Source of the DNA: Gammaproteobacteria bacterium
GTDB lineage: Bacteria > Pseudomonadota > Gammaproteobacteria > UBA9214
Assembly (NCBI GenBank): GCA_029859555.1
Contig: JAOUCV010000002.1
Coordinates: 1 to 22,374 of the forward strand
Reading direction: 5' to 3'
Length of the DNA: 22,374 bases
This document shows, one piece after another, positions 20,744 to 22,374 of the stretch. Below the pieces are notes generated by a model, which ran no database searches, had not been told where the DNA came from, and saw nothing but the letters and a program-made list of their open reading frames with translations. Position numbers and translations under genes: made by a program. The first letter of the stretch is position 1; each line of letters starts with the position of its first letter.

Positions 20744-22374
20744 TCAGAAAAAGAAATTATAGCTCAGTCCGACCTCATTGAAATCCCTGTCGTTGTGCCA
20801 TTCGCGTTTGAATTTTAATTGCAGTGCATTGTTACGCGACAGTACCAGGTTCTGGGTAAGCGAGAAATTGATGCGATATTCACCTCCAGTAAATTTCTCT
20901 GCATTAATTTCCGTGCGGCCAGTACCGATGGCACTGTGATACAGACCGCCGGCGGCGGCGCCCACTGCCGGCTCAACCTTGTAGGTGAAAGTCGAGTTGG
21001 CTTCCAGGCGTGCGGTCAGCAGTGAATACACCATGCTGTCCTCTAGTAATGACCAGGCAAGGCCGCCACCTCCAGTTACATGTCCAACGAGTCGCTCATC
21101 GTCATCCGAGAATACGCGTTCAACACCGCCACGCACACGCCAGGAAAGCGGTGAAAAGAAGCGGCTGCGTGGTGACAGGGAGAAGACGTCGGCAAAATTC
21201 GCAGACTGCAAATACACGGTGCCGGTAGAGTTTCTGCGTCGCAGTACCATGCCGAAGATGTTGATCTGCGCGCCGCGCATGTAGCCGGCTTCGTTATCTT
21301 CCAGGCTGTGATAGGACATTCTCATGCCCAGCTCGGTATAGCCATGGCCATCTCTTTGCAGTGCCCCGAGGGTCAGTCGTTTGGAGAGGTGGCCGGTTTC
21401 GGGTTTGACGGGAGGCGTTATAAGCGGATCCGGTGTTTTCGGGTAGCGACTGAGTTTCGCCAGCAGCAGATGACTCTTGCTGGCGGTTTCCGGGTCACGG
21501 GCCTTGCGGTTCTGGCGTAGCCGCAGCAGTTTGTATGTTGCTGCCAGTAGCGCCTGCTGGCGGGCCTCATCAAGGGCCTGGAATGCTGAATCCTGCGTAT
21601 CCAGTGGTTGCTCGAGGAATGTTTGCAGCACGGCGTAATCTTCTTCCGGCAGGTCGCTAATCATCTGCTTGGTGACGGTTTCCTGCGAGGGTCTGAAGCT
21701 GGTTGATTCTACAAGTCCCGCCGCTTCAACCGATCGTATGGTGTCTGCAGGAATTGCGGTAATGACGAATTCATCCGTCAATTCGATTCCGGGACGCGCA
21801 ACCTCGATAAGTTCCAGCAGTCGATAGGAGCAGTTCTCGGTAAAGAAGTAGTAGTCAAAGTTGATATCCTTCAACTCCCAGAGATGCGTAACCAGTAATT
21901 CAACCTCGGGCGGCTGCAGGTTTAACTGGTATTCCCAGATGTCGCGTTTCTCAATGCGGTTGTATTCCTTGATCTTCTCGTAGTAAGGCATGACGATAAA
22001 CTGTCCGGGATAACCGCCGGTCAGGCCTTTCCAGGCGTAGAACAGGGAGTTGTCGTCATTGTTTATATTGGCACCGAAATTAACCGCGTAGGACAGCCAG
22101 TCTGACCAGTTTTCATCTTCTGCCGGGTCAAGACGCAGCAAGGTGTGACCGAACATGGATGACGGGCTGTTGAGCTGGTAGGTCGGGAACACCAGTGTCG
22201 CGCTTTCTGCATGAATATGGCTGCGCCATTCAATGTAGTCGCTACAGACCGGCCGGGGCAGTCGCGCCGCCTCAATCTGCAGATGCCGGTTGAGCCAGTT
22301 AAAGCGTGCGGGTGAGCGACACAGGGCATGTTCATTGCCGGTTGGCTGCTCATTGAAGAAGGCGGCCAGCGTTG
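20744..22374 (-). CDS. DUF4105 (Lnb N-terminal-like) outer-membrane protein, 5' end missing
   Basis: The frame stays open to the right edge, so the N-terminus lies outside; about 543 residues are visible. Upstream of the GTG at 22192, which is internal, the frame encodes CRSPARFNWL, LPRPVCSDYIEW and ESATLVFPTYQLNSPSSMFG, the conserved opening of DUF4105. FGHTLLRLD and later FFTENCSYRLLELI follow; the His and Cys in this order recall circularly permuted papain-like/NlpC-P60 folds, so a hydrolase or transferase activity is possible (inference). From about 280 residues before the end, the sequence becomes beta-strand rich with aromatic residues and finishes LSYNFFF, the terminal aromatic signal of outer-membrane barrels. 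The protein is therefore a periplasmic domain joined to a barrel. It heads an operon with the lipoprotein hydrolase. Its function is unknown. Confidence 0.87.
   Translation of the reverse strand, partial: TLAAFFNEQPTGNEHALCRSPARFNWLNRHLQIEAARLPRPVCSDYIEWRSHIHAESATLVFPTYQLNSPSSMFGHTLLRLDPAEDENWSDWLSYAVNFGANINNDDNSLFYAWKGLTGGYPGQFIVMPYYEKIKEYNRIEKRDIWEYQLNLQPPEVELLVTHLWELKDINFDYYFFTENCSYRLLELIEVARPGIELTDEFVITAIPADTIRSVEAAGLVESTSFRPSQETVTKQMISDLPEEDYAVLQTFLEQPLDTQDSAFQALDEARQQALLAATYKLLRLRQNRKARDPETASKSHLLLAKLSRYPKTPDPLITPPVKPETGHLSKRLTLGALQRDGHGYTELGMRMSYHSLEDNEAGYMRGAQINIFGMVLRRRNSTGTVYLQSANFADVFSLSPRSRFFSPLSWRVRGGVERVFSDDDERLVGHVTGGGGLAWSLLEDSMVYSLLTARLEANSTFTYKVEPAVGAAAGGLYHSAIGTGRTEINAEKFTGGEYRINFSLTQNLVLSRNNALQLKFKREWHNDRDFNEVGLSYNFFF

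Noticed and set aside
22192..22192. GTG at 22192 as the true start of the DUF4105 gene
   Set aside because: The frame continues upstream to the window edge with conserved DUF4105 sequence, so the GTG is an internal valine.

Overview
The window looks like chromosomal DNA of a free-living, probably aquatic Gammaproteobacterium. The evidence is a YaiL-type DUF2058 protein with the typical gammaproteobacterial C-terminus, a BioA of the proteobacterial type, a DUF1631/PilZ pair, lysozyme-inhibitor domains, an outer-membrane OprB-like porin and a PEP-CTERM (exosortase-sorted) protein. Together these indicate a Gram-negative cell that makes extracellular polysaccharide. No rRNA, tRNA, CRISPR array, transposase or phage gene was seen. 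Base composition is moderate and fairly even, apart from a clearly AT-rich stretch in front of a HipBA module.

Layout from left to right. (1) 30-2809, minus strand: two membrane-associated dynamin/Era-like GTPases with DUF697 domains, translationally coupled by an ATGA overlap. A small four-helix membrane protein (2948-3523) diverges from them. (2) 3602-5020, plus: a twelve-helix transporter of the NTP/NDP-translocase (TLC)-like family. (3) 5051-6170: a PEP-CTERM protein (minus) and a small basic protein (plus) diverge from a region holding a perfect 20-bp inverted repeat. (4) 9888-6220, minus: a likely operon of periplasmic sulfatase, OprB-like porin, an orphan piece resembling the C-terminus of a DegT-type aminotransferase, and a small membrane protein. 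(5) 10086-10619, plus: DUF2058/YaiL. (6) 10740-12569, plus: a hipB-hipA toxin-antitoxin module with a strong promoter inside an AT-rich array of CTAT(T/A) motifs spaced close to the DNA helical repeat. (7) 12659-13567, minus: a secreted protein joining SH3b, LprI-like and MliC-like domains, probably a lysozyme inhibitor. (8) 13950-15035, plus: a VWA-OmpA lipoprotein followed by a strong intrinsic terminator, then bioA (15117-16415). (9) 19065-16424, minus: DUF1631 protein and PilZ protein, probably a c-di-GMP-linked pair. (10) 19286-19825, plus: an unrecognised six-helix membrane protein. (11) 22374-19896, minus: a DUF4105 outer-membrane protein that runs off the right edge, followed by a lipoprotein alpha/beta hydrolase.

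Much of the content concerns the cell envelope: sulfatase and porin for sulfated substrates, an exosortase substrate, a lysozyme inhibitor, a peptidoglycan-binding lipoprotein, a DUF4105 barrel and envelope GTPases. I do not see one single obvious new multi-gene system. The most unusual items are the phased repeat array before hipBA, the three-domain lysozyme inhibitor, the orphan aminotransferase tail in the sulfatase operon, the twin GTPases with a divergent membrane partner, and the PEP-CTERM protein with an internally duplicated basic coiled coil.
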